DNA from: Oscillospiraceae bacterium
Lineage (GTDB): Bacteria; Bacillota; Clostridia; Oscillospirales; CAG-382
NCBI GenBank assembly: GCA_015064955.1
Contig: SVRD01000010.1
Span: forward strand, 1-64,000
Length of the DNA: 64,000 bases
Direction of reading: 5' to 3'
Position 1 is the first letter of the stretch. Each line of letters opens with the position of its first letter. Below are positions 7,781-16,416 of this stretch, in pieces. Below the pieces are notes generated by a model. That model was not told the DNA's origin, ran no database searches, and saw nothing but the letters and a program-made list of their open reading frames with translations. Made by a program: the position numbers and the translations under genes.

Positions 7781-8151
7781 AGTGCTTAGAGAGAAACAAG
7801 ACGAAATTTTACTACGCTCTTTTTGTTGATGATGAACCGGGTAAGGATGAGTATGGTAACGAGAGTGGTGAACCTCGTATCATCTACTCCGAACCCGTGT
7901 TGGCGAAAGCGAATATTTCTCCTGCGACCGGCGTTTCACAGGTTGAGCAGTTCGGTAAGGAGTTGAAATATGACAAGGTGATAGTTCTTGATGACATCAC
8001 TTGTCCCATTGATGAAAACAGCGTGTTATTCGTTGATAAGCAACCCGAAAAGGACGATGACGGGAATCTTCTTTTCGATTACATCGTGAAGAAGGTCGCA
8101 AGGTCTCTCAATAGCGTTTCTATCGCAATCAGTAAGGTGGCGGTATCGTGA
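7777..8151 (+). CDS. Head closure / head-tail joining protein
   Basis: A beta-rich protein of 124 residues overlapping the connector stop (ATGA), with GGGAGGT upstream. Pattern and position match stopper proteins of siphoviruses that close the connector channel: an N-terminal LERNKTKFYYALF strand, an acidic loop, and paired strands (DKVIVLDDITCPI, DYIVKKVARSLNSV). No cysteine or catalytic motif. The call is mainly contextual. Confidence 0.6.
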   Translation: MKCLERNKTKFYYALFVDDEPGKDEYGNESGEPRIIYSEPVLAKANISPATGVSQVEQFGKELKYDKVIVLDDITCPIDENSVLFVDKQPEKDDDGNLLFDYIVKKVARSLNSVSIAISKVAVS

Positions 8152-8639
8152 GAATCACCGTTGAAAATCTCGATAAAGTCATCTCGCAGTTGAAAGACTA
8201 CAAAAAAGATTTGCGAGTCAAAGTGAAGCTCTTTTTAGAGAGATTGTCCGTTCTTGGTGCTTACAGAGCAAGGGTTGAGTTTACCAATGCTATGTATGCA
8301 GGTAAAAACGATGTTACTATCAGCGTTACCTCAACAAGAAAAGGTTATAAGGTTGTGGCGAAAGGTCAAGCCGTTCTCTTCATTGAGTTTGGTACGGGTA
8401 TAATCAATCCCGAACATCCCCAATCGGATGAGTTTGGCTTTTCTCACGGCACTTATGGTAAAGGCAAGGGTGCTAACGAAAAAGGTTGGGTTTATGTCGG
8501 AGAGCAAGGTAACGCAGGTCAACCGATTCGTGAGGGTGTATATCACACTTACGGAAATCCACCTGCAAAGGCAATGTACTACGCCGCAAAGGATATGAAA
8601 GCACAGATATACACTATTGCGAAGGAGGTTTTCGGATAA
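8148..8639 (+). CDS. Tail-component protein, HK97 gp10-like
   Basis: A protein of 163 residues of the HK97 gp10 type, with an N-terminal helix (LDKVISQLKDYKKDLRVKVK), then the family-typical VLFIEFGTGI (about 73-82) and a Gly/Asn-rich segment. It starts at GTG 8148 overlapping the previous stop (GTGA), with AAGGTGG upstream. These proteins act at the head-tail interface or tail completion. Confidence 0.75.
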   Translation: MRITVENLDKVISQLKDYKKDLRVKVKLFLERLSVLGAYRARVEFTNAMYAGKNDVTISVTSTRKGYKVVAKGQAVLFIEFGTGIINPEHPQSDEFGFSHGTYGKGKGANEKGWVYVGEQGNAGQPIREGVYHTYGNPPAKAMYYAAKDMKAQIYTIAKEVFG

Positions 8640-9043
8640 TGATAGATATTGAATCAGAACTCTTTACTAACATAGCGACCAAACTTCGTGATAGGTTCGG
8701 AGCAAAGTTCACAGTCTATGGTGAAACTGTTTTAGCACCATCGGAGTTCCCGTGTGCTTGTATTGAGGAAAGCGATAATTACGCTTATTCTCAATCGCAA
8801 GATAGTGGTAGCAACGAAAACCACGCTGAGCTTGTTTACGATGTCAATGTGTATTCCAATAAGAGGAATGGCAAGAAGGCAGAGTGTAAAGAAATCCTTG
8901 CGGTGATTGATGAATATTTTACGGGCATCGGATTCTCCCGTACAACAAAGAATCCTATCTCATTGGACGATGCGACTAAGTATAGACTCTTTGCTCGATA
9001 CTCAGCCATTGCATCGAAAGATGGAACTATATACAGGAGGTAA
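8639..9043 (+). CDS. Tail terminator-like protein
   Basis: An alpha/beta protein of 134 residues between gp10-like and tail tube genes, where the tail terminator is expected. It has the typical pattern of a segment with NIATKLRDRF, an EFPCACIEE strand, ELVYDVNVYSNKRNGKKAEC and a C-terminal strand with RLFARYSAI. The start overlaps the previous stop (TAATG) and has AAGGAGG. Function inferred from position and secondary structure. Confidence 0.65.
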   Translation: MIDIESELFTNIATKLRDRFGAKFTVYGETVLAPSEFPCACIEESDNYAYSQSQDSGSNENHAELVYDVNVYSNKRNGKKAECKEILAVIDEYFTGIGFSRTTKNPISLDDATKYRLFARYSAIASKDGTIYRR

Positions 9044-9048
9044 TGAAA

Positions 9049-9471
9049 ATGGCAATTTCTACTTATAAAGTGTTCCTTATGAAAAAGGAAAACGATGCGT
9101 ATGCAAAGCTCGTTGACATTAAGGATTTCCCCGACCTCGGCGGTTCTCCCGAAATGCTCGAAACGACCACTTTGTCCGATAAGATGCAGACCTATATTCC
9201 GGGTATTCAGTCCCTCGATGCTCTCGAATTTAATGCGAACTACACGAAGGCTGATTACGCAAAAATCAAAGCACTCGAAGGACAGGAACTCGACCTCTCC
9301 GTTTGGTTTGGTGGTACTGAGACTAACGGTACTCTCACTCCCGATGGTTCGGATGGTAAGTTCAACTTCAAGGGCTATGTGTCTGTATTCGTAGTCGGTG
9401 GCGGCACTAACGAAGTAATTGGTATGACTGTTTCGGTTGCACCTTCTACTCCGATTACTGTCGGCGAGTAA
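9049..9471 (+). CDS. Major tail (tube) protein
   Basis: A beta-rich protein of 140 residues with LVDIKDFPDLGGSPEMLETTTLSD (a hallmark of small siphovirus tube proteins), a YIPG loop and a C-terminal GGTNEVIGMTVSVAPSTPI strand pair. ATG 9049 is chosen over ATG 9043: AGGAGGT lies 8 bases from the former and only 2 from the latter. It is followed by the chaperone pair and tape measure gene, as usual. Confidence 0.85.
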   Translation: MAISTYKVFLMKKENDAYAKLVDIKDFPDLGGSPEMLETTTLSDKMQTYIPGIQSLDALEFNANYTKADYAKIKALEGQELDLSVWFGGTETNGTLTPDGSDGKFNFKGYVSVFVVGGGTNEVIGMTVSVAPSTPITVGE

Positions 9472-9493
9472 TACTTAATGGGAGGATTGTATT

Positions 9494-9823
9494 ATGGCTA
9501 AGACTATTAACTTCGAGTTTAAGGGAGTTCCTTATACTCTCGAATTTACTCGTAAATCCATTGAAATTATGGAGCGTAGAGGTTTTAAGATTTCAGACCT
9601 CGAAGAAAAACCCGTTACAACTTTTCCTGCTCTTTTCGCAGGTGCTTTCCTTGCTCATCACAAGTTCGTGAAGCCGGAAGTCATCGATGAGATTTTCCGC
9701 AGTTTGAAGAACAAGGACACTCTTGTTGGCAAACTTGCCGAAATGTATAACGAACCCATCCTCGCTATGATGGATGAGCCGGAAGAGTCCGAGGGAAACT
9801 TGGATTGGGGAACGAGTTGGTAA
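9494..9823 (+). CDS. Tail assembly chaperone G
   Basis: A protein of 109 residues at the fixed position between tail tube and tape measure, counterpart of lambda gpG; DUF5055-like start (TINFEFKGVPYTLEFTRKSIE). The zero frame contains GAG GGA AAC at 9791-9799, so the slippery heptamer G GGA AAC (9793-9799) is correctly phased for -1 frameshifting into the next frame, eight codons before the stop. Most ribosomes end at 9823; a fraction should make the longer GT product. Confidence 0.8.
   Translation: MAKTINFEFKGVPYTLEFTRKSIEIMERRGFKISDLEEKPVTTFPALFAGAFLAHHKFVKPEVIDEIFRSLKNKDTLVGKLAEMYNEPILAMMDEPEESEGNLDWGTSW
9793..9799 (+). promoter_or_regulatory. -1 ribosomal frameshift site G GGA AAC
   Basis: A classic X XXY YYZ heptamer in the zero frame of the tail chaperone, almost the same as lambda's G GGA AAG. 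Both frames are open between 9778 and 9823, so the slip must occur in this short window. The potential stimulatory hairpin begins 25 bases downstream (9825-9853), farther than usual, so it may not contribute. Confidence 0.8.
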
Positions 9824-10278
9824 GTGACTCGCTACCCTTTGGAGAGGGCGAGTCCTACAACGACTCTGCCCTCTCTATTTCATATACGGAGCAGTTTTAT
9901 TCTCACTTACCATTCTACCTGTCAATAGGTATGACCTACGAGCAGTATTGGAATGAGGATTGCTGCTTGGTTAAGTATTATCGTGAAGCGTTTAAGTTAC
10001 AACGAGAACGAGACAATGAGAGATTGTGGTTGCAAGGTATGTATATCTACGAAGCTCTTTGTGATGTTTCTCCTGTACTCAGAGCCTTTGCGAAAAAAGG
10101 TACGAAGCCCATCGAGTATTCTACTCAGCCTTATGCGATTACCAAAGAGGAAATCGAGCGTAGGCGTATAGAGAAAGAAAAGGCTAAATACGAACAGATG
10201 AAGGCGAAAACAAACGCCTTTGCTATCAAATTCAACGCTTTAATGGCACAAAGGAAGGAGGTTGAAAACGATGGCTGA
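9799..10278 (+). CDS. T part of the frameshifted chaperone GT
   Basis: A frame open from 9778, in the -1 phase relative to G, with no convincing own ribosome site; the only early start codon is a TTG at 9805. After slippage on G GGA AAC the ribosome continues with CTT at 9799, giving a G-T fusion of about 261 residues. The T part (159 residues) contains IGMTYEQYWNEDCCLVKYYREA and a long charged C-terminal helix (EEIERRRIEKEKAKYEQMKAK). It should bind the tape measure protein. A hairpin GACTCGC/GCGAGTC (9825-9853) lies downstream of the slip site. Confidence 0.8.
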   Translation, partial: LGLGNELVSDSLPFGEGESYNDSALSISYTEQFYSHLPFYLSIGMTYEQYWNEDCCLVKYYREAFKLQRERDNERLWLQGMYIYEALCDVSPVLRAFAKKGTKPIEYSTQPYAITKEEIERRRIEKEKAKYEQMKAKTNAFAIKFNALMAQRKEVENDG

Positions 10279-13159
10279 GACTGTTCTTGAAACCTTAGTT
10301 ATTAAGGTGGATTCCGATACGAGTTCTGCTACCACAGGACTAACGGATTTGCAGAAAACCCTTTCAAAGTTCAAAAATGCTGCGAATGTAGGTTCAAGTG
10401 GTACTAAGAAATTAACCTCGTGTTTTTCTTCGTTCACTTCAAAAGTCCGAGGTGCAACTGCGGCGTTCCGTGTGGTTTCAAACACGCTCGGTAGTTGGTT
10501 CAAAGAATCCAACGACTATGTAGAAGCATTGAACCTTTTCAAGGTTGCAATGGGCGATTGTGCAGAAGCGGCAATGAAGTACGCTAAGACCGTTGAAGCG
10601 GTTATGGGTATCGACCTCAAAGAATGGCTGACCTATCAAGGTGCATTTTATCAGATGGCGGCAGGATATGGTATCGTTTCCTCCTCTTCCGAACGAATGA
10701 GTCAAAACCTTACGCAGTTGGCATACGACCTGTCCTCTCTGTGGAATACCGATGTTGAGACGGCTTTCCAAAAACTGCAAAGCGGTATGTCGGGACAGAT
10801 TAAGGGTCTCAAAGCGTGGGGTATCAATGTGTCTGTGGCACAGTTAAGGCAGACCGCCCTTGCTCACGGCATCGACCTTTCTACTGCTAAGATGACCGAA
10901 GCACAGAAAGCAACTCTCCGTTACATAACGATAATGGAACAGACCTCCAACGCACAGGGAGACTTGGCGAGAACCATTGTTACTCCGTCTAATGCGTTGA
11001 GGATTCTAAACGCTCAATGGACACAGGCGAAGAGAGCGATGGGTCAAGTTGTGAGCGTAATTGCGGTCAAGGTTATTCCTTGGTTTCAAGCTCTTGTTCA
11101 AATCATCAAAGAAGCCGCACAGTCTCTTGCTAATGCACTCGGATACGAGTTGCCGGAGATTGATTATTCGGGAATCAGCGTAGACACAGGTTCTTTTGAA
11201 GATGCTTCTGATAGTTTGGGAGAAGCCGCTGACAACGCTAAGGAATTGAAGAAATCCTTGCTTGGAATAGATGAGTTAAATGTTATGACGGATAACTCTT
11301 CTGCTTCTGCAAGTGATGCTCTCGGTGGAGGTTATGCTTCGGACTTTGGATTGGATTTAAGTCAATACGACTATGATTTCTTATCCAACATTAAGATGCC
11401 CGACCTCGAACCTCTCAAACAAAAAATCAAAGACATTGTGAAACTTGTAGGTTTGGTAACTACGGGTATTGGTGCGTGGAAACTCGGATATTTTATTGCC
11501 GATTTACTTACCGCTAATGTGAAAGCAACTACGCTGAAAGAGACAATCGCTCTTATCGGTAAGAAAGCAGGACTTGCTCTTGGTGTTACCTTGGCTATTA
11601 CAGGTATTGTACTTGAAGCAGACGGCATCAAGAAAGCAATCGAAGAAGGACTTAACGGTGTCAATTTCGCTGAAATACTCGGTGGCGGTGGTTCTATTGT
11701 CGCAGGTGGTGCTTTAATAGGTCAGTTCTTCGGTAGTGCTTTGATTGGTAGTGGTATCGGTGCAATTATCGCAGGTGTTCCGATGTTTATTACAGGTATC
11801 TATGATGCTATCGTGAACGGAATCGGATGGCTAAGTGCCGCTTTAATTGGGGTGGGTGCTACGGCAACAGGAGCAGGTATTGGTGCTATCATCGGTGCTT
11901 GTGGCGGTCCGATAGGTGCAGGTATCGGTGCATTGATAGGTTTAGCGGTTGGTTTGATTACCGACTTGGTTATTCTCGTAGTGCAGAATTGGGATGCGGT
12001 TTGCTCTTGGTGTAGCACAGCATTAGCCGCCGTAGGTCAGTTCTTTGTAAATCTTTGGAACGGAGTCGTTGCGGTATGGAGTACCGTAGCCGAGTGGTTC
12101 AACACTTGGGTTATTACCCCTGTTGCTAATTTCTTCTCCGGCTTATGGACGGGAATTTCAACGGCAGCATCAACTTGTTGGAACGCAATCGTTTCGTTCT
12201 TCACTCCTGCGATTGAGTGGTTTTCCGAATTATTCGGTAGTATATTCCAAACTATTTCCGACATCTTCTACAACATAGGCGTTATTGCAAGTGGCTGTTG
12301 GAAGATTATCAAAGCAGTTTGGGGCATTGTTTCCGAGTGGTTTAATGAGAATATCATTACTCCCGTTGCCAATTTCTTCTCCACTATGTGGACTAACATA
12401 AGCACTTGGGCGATTAACGCTTGGAATGGAATAAAGTCTGTTTTCTCCACAATCGGTAATTGGATAAACACAAATATCATTCAGCCTGTCGGAAATTTCT
12501 TTTCAAATTTATGGAACGGATTTCTTGAAAAAGCCAAAATTGCTTGGGAAGGCGTAAAGTCGGTGTTCAGTAAAGTAGCCACATTTTTCAAAGATACTTT
12601 TCAAAAAGCGTGGCAGGGCATCGTCAATGTGTTCTCCGTAGCCGGAGAGATTTTTGTAAAAATCAAAGACGGAATTGTTACGGCATTTAAGTTTGTGGTG
12701 AACGGAATTATAAAAGGATTGAACAGCGTTATCTCTGTTCCTTTTAACGGAATCAACGCCGCACTTAATTGGATAAAGGGAATTGAAATTGTCGGCATTA
12801 AACCTTTTGAGGGATTGACAACAATAAATATTCCTCAGATTCCTCTTCTTGCTGAGGGTGGTTTCCCGGCAACAGGACAGATGTTCATTGCACGAGAAGC
12901 CGGTCCCGAAATGGTTGGTACGATTGGAAACAAATCTGCCGTAGCAAACAATGAACAGATTATCGCAGGTATCTCCGAAGGTGTTGCGGATGCGAATAGC
13001 GAACAGAACGCTCTCCTCCGTGAACAGAACAACCTTTTGAGAAAACTGCTTGAAAAAGACACCATTGTCAACGCCGTTGTCGGTGCGAATGATATTATTG
13101 GTGGCTTACAAAGAAAAAATCGCAGAGATGGTAAAACGGTTGTCTCTGTCGGAATTTAA
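10271..13159 (+). CDS. Tape measure protein
   Basis: A 962-residue protein that sets tail length and is ejected into the host. The N-terminal 300 residues are helical; a long glycine/alanine hydrophobic tract follows (about 460-580, GAIIGACGGPIGAGIGALIG). Then tryptophan-rich repeats occur several times with the core ITPVANFF and flanking W-F-N and W spacing (about 585-790). ATG 10271 follows AAGGAGG at 10 bases and overlaps the GT stop. The Trp repeats are a feature of phages of Gram-positive hosts and may interact with the membrane during DNA entry (inference). Confidence 0.9.
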   Translation: MAETVLETLVIKVDSDTSSATTGLTDLQKTLSKFKNAANVGSSGTKKLTSCFSSFTSKVRGATAAFRVVSNTLGSWFKESNDYVEALNLFKVAMGDCAEAAMKYAKTVEAVMGIDLKEWLTYQGAFYQMAAGYGIVSSSSERMSQNLTQLAYDLSSLWNTDVETAFQKLQSGMSGQIKGLKAWGINVSVAQLRQTALAHGIDLSTAKMTEAQKATLRYITIMEQTSNAQGDLARTIVTPSNALRILNAQWTQAKRAMGQVVSVIAVKVIPWFQALVQIIKEAAQSLANALGYELPEIDYSGISVDTGSFEDASDSLGEAADNAKELKKSLLGIDELNVMTDNSSASASDALGGGYASDFGLDLSQYDYDFLSNIKMPDLEPLKQKIKDIVKLVGLVTTGIGAWKLGYFIADLLTANVKATTLKETIALIGKKAGLALGVTLAITGIVLEADGIKKAIEEGLNGVNFAEILGGGGSIVAGGALIGQFFGSALIGSGIGAIIAGVPMFITGIYDAIVNGIGWLSAALIGVGATATGAGIGAIIGACGGPIGAGIGALIGLAVGLITDLVILVVQNWDAVCSWCSTALAAVGQFFVNLWNGVVAVWSTVAEWFNTWVITPVANFFSGLWTGISTAASTCWNAIVSFFTPAIEWFSELFGSIFQTISDIFYNIGVIASGCWKIIKAVWGIVSEWFNENIITPVANFFSTMWTNISTWAINAWNGIKSVFSTIGNWINTNIIQPVGNFFSNLWNGFLEKAKIAWEGVKSVFSKVATFFKDTFQKAWQGIVNVFSVAGEIFVKIKDGIVTAFKFVVNGIIKGLNSVISVPFNGINAALNWIKGIEIVGIKPFEGLTTINIPQIPLLAEGGFPATGQMFIAREAGPEMVGTIGNKSAVANNEQIIAGISEGVADANSEQNALLREQNNLLRKLLEKDTIVNAVVGANDIIGGLQRKNRRDGKTVVSVGI

Positions 13160-13170
13160 GGAGGGATATT

Positions 13171-13548
13171 ATGGCATACTCGGAAAACAATCCTATACGC
13201 TCAGTTGATGGCAAGTCTGTCAAGTGTCCCTCCTCATATCTTTGGAAGTTAGAGGATGTTTCTGCTTCTGATGCAGGTCGTACCGAAGATACGATGATGC
13301 ACAAAAAGAGAATCGGTCAACTCGTTGGTATTGAACTCTCTTGGCAGAACATCCCTACTTCCGAGGTTTCTGCTATCCTTAAAGCATTTAACCCCGAATA
13401 CATCAAGGTATGCTATTTGGATGCGATGCAAGGCAAATATGTTACATCGGAGTTTTATGTTGGTAACAGGTCTGCTCCTATGTATAATGCCGCCAAGGGT
13501 CTGTGGCAGAATGTGTCTTTCAACTTAATTGAAAGGTCGGGTGTGTAG
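13171..13548 (+). CDS. Tail protein, DUF6711-like
   Basis: A protein of 125 residues between tape measure and tail fibre genes. Family-like features are SYLWKLEDVSASDAGRTEDTMMHKKRIGQLVGIELSW and VCYLDAMQGKYVTSEFYVGNRS. The order (TMP, this gene, fibre) is common in Clostridia siphoviruses and suggests a distal-tail component. The start has AAGGAGG at good spacing. The family name is from memory, hence moderate confidence. Confidence 0.7.
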   Translation: MAYSENNPIRSVDGKSVKCPSSYLWKLEDVSASDAGRTEDTMMHKKRIGQLVGIELSWQNIPTSEVSAILKAFNPEYIKVCYLDAMQGKYVTSEFYVGNRSAPMYNAAKGLWQNVSFNLIERSGV

Positions 13549-13549
13549 T

Positions 13550-16198
13550 ATGGCTTATCCTATTTCGAGCGAAGCACTTCGACTGTTCAAGGAGTCGTAT
13601 AGACAAATCGTTGACATCAAATTCAACGGAGTAAGAGATACACTAACTCTTTCGGAAGAAGATGTGGTCGCAGGTGGTCTCTCTATAAATCGTTACTCGG
13701 TATCGGGAAGTAAAATTGAGATAGGTTCTGCGGTAGCAGCAGAACTGTCTCTTATTCTCGATAATGCTGACGGAAAGTTCAATGAGATAATGTTCGAGGG
13801 AGCAGAACTCTATGTAAGAATTGGCACTAAGAAATGGGATGCGAGACGATGGGAAAATGCTCAGTACCATTACATCCCGTTCGGTTATTTCACTATTGAC
13901 GAAGCACCTCGCAAGTTGGAGAAAATCACGCTGACGGCTCTTGACCGAATGGTTATGTTCGATAAACCTGTCGATAACACTAAGATTGTGTTCCCGTTGT
14001 CGGTAGCAGACCTTTTGGATAGAGTCTGTACGATTTGCAGAGTCAGTCTTGGCATCGATGCAACAAAACTCACCAACGCTAATTACATCATAAATGAAGC
14101 ACCGACAGACGATGATTTAACTTATCGTCAGTACATCGCTTGGATTGCTGAAATCACAGGTACTTGTGCTTTTATCGATTGGAACGGCAAACTGATTTTG
14201 AAGTGGTACGAAGATACCGATACAGAAATCAACCTTAGCGACCGCTACTCTTCTGATTTACAGGAAAACGCAATCACCATTAGCGGTGTGCAGGTAGTCT
14301 TTGGTGAAGAGGAACATCTTGTCGGCAATGCTTCTTACGCTTTCAATGTAGAGTCCAACAGTCTCATCCAACACGACCCCCTTGTCATCGCAGAGGGATT
14401 GTTTGGTAAACTGTACGGCTTCTCCTACACTCCATTTACGGCGAAGGTAAAACCGATGCCTCACCTATATCCGATGGATAAAGTATTGTTCGTGGATAAG
14501 CTCGGTGTTGCTCATTCCACCATCATTACAGACTGTACTTTTACTTTGAATAACAGTATGGCTGTTGAAGGTAAAGGCGAAACGGCGGCTAAGAATGGTT
14601 ATGCGAGTATGAACCCTCTTACGGCTCGTGAGAGAGCCATTCTCTCAAAGGTGAAGAATGAGCTTGACAGCACGATTTCTTCGAGGGCACAGGCACTTCT
14701 CGAACTCAATGAGACTATCTGTAATTCTATCGGTTTGAGGATGACTGTTGTTTCCACCGATGGTGAGGGTGATATTTATTACTTTCATAATAACGAAACA
14801 TTGGAAGATAGTAGCATTATCTACACATTCAAGTCGGGCGGTTTTGCTTGGACTCACGATTGGAACGATGGCGAACCTGTGTGGGAATACGGCTTTACGC
14901 AGGATGGTAATGCGGTATTCAATGCCCTCTCCGCTTATAAGATTCAAGCAGAGTATCTCGATGTAGGCTGTGTTACCGCCGAGAAGATTGCTGTTGCTTA
15001 TAAGAACTCGGTTTCAAGCGAAATAGCAAAAAGTGCTGAAACTGTTACCCAACAGTTTACTGCGGCAGATGGTGTTTTGAAGAGTTGGATTCAAAAGAAT
15101 TATTCCACAACAAACGCCACAAGCACTATGATTAGTCAAACCTCCGATACCATTATGACAGAGGTCAATAAAAAGGTGAATGATTCGGAGTTTGGTACGA
15201 AGATTACTCAAAACTATTCCTCTGTTCGTATCGCTTGGAACTCTATCTCGAAATATATCGAGTTCGCAGGTGGTGCTATTAACATCTACGCTTCCACCAA
15301 CCAAGGGTCAGATGACCTACTTTGTAAGATGACCTACACAGGTAATTGGTACTACTACAAAGGAACAAGGATTGGAAACATCGGTACAAACAATTTTGTG
15401 GGTGAGAGTGATTTCAAAGGTTTATGTTTCGATTTGGAAGCCGATGCAAAGTATATGAGTTGGTCTGCGAAAAGCAAAGACGATGACGATTATTACGAAG
15501 TAAAACTCATTTACTACAATGATAATTCTAAAAGTAAAAAGGGATTGCATTTTAGTTGTAACACCTATGCTGACGGAAACTTGTATTTAACCGACAGTTA
15601 CCGATTTATCAATTACACAGGTGGCGGCGTTGGTTACGCAGGTGAAATGTCTTGGGTGAACGGCTCGAATAATACCGCAGTTAGTATCAATGGTACATCT
15701 AAGGTTTTTAAGGTTTTCAACGATGTTTCCTTTGACATTTACACAAACATAGACTTGCACAACTTTGATATTCTCAATCAGTCTGATGCTCGTTTGAAGA
15801 AAAATATCAAGCCTACCAAAGTGAACGCTTTGGACTTCATTTCACAAGTGGAGATGAAAGAGTTTGATTGGATTGAGAACGAAGAACATTGCGACCTTGG
15901 TGTAATCGCTCAGCAGTTGCAAGAAGTAGCACCTCACCTTGTAGATGAGAATAAGGAAACGGGCAAGTTGTCTATCAAGATTAACAAATTTATTCCATAT
16001 CTCATCAAGGCAGTACAAGAGTTAAGTGCTATGGTAGACAAAGGCGGTCATAGTCCAAAACCTCACAAGTGGGTTGACCCGTACAAAAAAGCGGATAAAC
16101 AACTCATTGTTGCTGCAAATACGCCAAAAGACAAACATACCCCGAAAGAACACGAACCTATTAAAATCCCTGTAAAACACGGAAAGGGGGCAAAATAA
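13550..16198 (+). CDS. Tail fibre / tail-associated protein with S74 chaperone
   Basis: A protein of 882 residues. The N-terminal 350 residues form a tail-hub or baseplate-like module (SVADLLDRVCTICRVSLGI, EAPTDDDLTYRQYIAWIAEITG). The middle has a stalk with coiled-coil character, and the C-terminus from about 745 (SDARLKKNIK) is a peptidase S74 intramolecular chaperone that trimerises the fibre and then cuts itself off. Ser745 and the following Lys residues fit the family's Ser-Lys dyad. ATG 13550 overlaps no gene; an upstream TTG lacks a ribosome site. A His/Pro/Lys-rich tail follows the S74 domain. Confidence 0.85.
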   Translation: MAYPISSEALRLFKESYRQIVDIKFNGVRDTLTLSEEDVVAGGLSINRYSVSGSKIEIGSAVAAELSLILDNADGKFNEIMFEGAELYVRIGTKKWDARRWENAQYHYIPFGYFTIDEAPRKLEKITLTALDRMVMFDKPVDNTKIVFPLSVADLLDRVCTICRVSLGIDATKLTNANYIINEAPTDDDLTYRQYIAWIAEITGTCAFIDWNGKLILKWYEDTDTEINLSDRYSSDLQENAITISGVQVVFGEEEHLVGNASYAFNVESNSLIQHDPLVIAEGLFGKLYGFSYTPFTAKVKPMPHLYPMDKVLFVDKLGVAHSTIITDCTFTLNNSMAVEGKGETAAKNGYASMNPLTARERAILSKVKNELDSTISSRAQALLELNETICNSIGLRMTVVSTDGEGDIYYFHNNETLEDSSIIYTFKSGGFAWTHDWNDGEPVWEYGFTQDGNAVFNALSAYKIQAEYLDVGCVTAEKIAVAYKNSVSSEIAKSAETVTQQFTAADGVLKSWIQKNYSTTNATSTMISQTSDTIMTEVNKKVNDSEFGTKITQNYSSVRIAWNSISKYIEFAGGAINIYASTNQGSDDLLCKMTYTGNWYYYKGTRIGNIGTNNFVGESDFKGLCFDLEADAKYMSWSAKSKDDDDYYEVKLIYYNDNSKSKKGLHFSCNTYADGNLYLTDSYRFINYTGGGVGYAGEMSWVNGSNNTAVSINGTSKVFKVFNDVSFDIYTNIDLHNFDILNQSDARLKKNIKPTKVNALDFISQVEMKEFDWIENEEHCDLGVIAQQLQEVAPHLVDENKETGKLSIKINKFIPYLIKAVQELSAMVDKGGHSPKPHKWVDPYKKADKQLIVAANTPKDKHTPKEHEPIKIPVKHGKGAK

Positions 16199-16199
16199 A

Positions 16200-16409
16200 A
16201 TGCCGGAGAATACACCTTTAAGTATTATGCTTGAATCCGCAAAAGGCAAGTTCGTCTCGGCTTTCAACGAAGTTCTTGCAGATACTAAGTTACCTGCGTA
16301 TTTGGTTGAAGGTATCGTTCTTGAAATTCTCGCAGACCTGCGTAATCGAAAGAACCTTGAACTGATGATGGACTATGCTGCTATGCAGAATAAAGAAAAG
16401 AAGGAGTGA
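16200..16409 (+). CDS. Small helical phage protein, unknown
   Basis: A protein of 69 residues, one base after the tail fibre stop, with AAAGGGGG upstream. It is predicted to be all-helical (SAKGKFVSAFNEVLADTKLPAYLVEGIVLEILADLR). It sits between the fibre and the diversified receptor-binding gene, so it might be a small tail or chaperone component. No domain recognised. Confidence 0.65.
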   Translation: MPENTPLSIMLESAKGKFVSAFNEVLADTKLPAYLVEGIVLEILADLRNRKNLELMMDYAAMQNKEKKE

Positions 16410-16416
16410 TGTGTGA

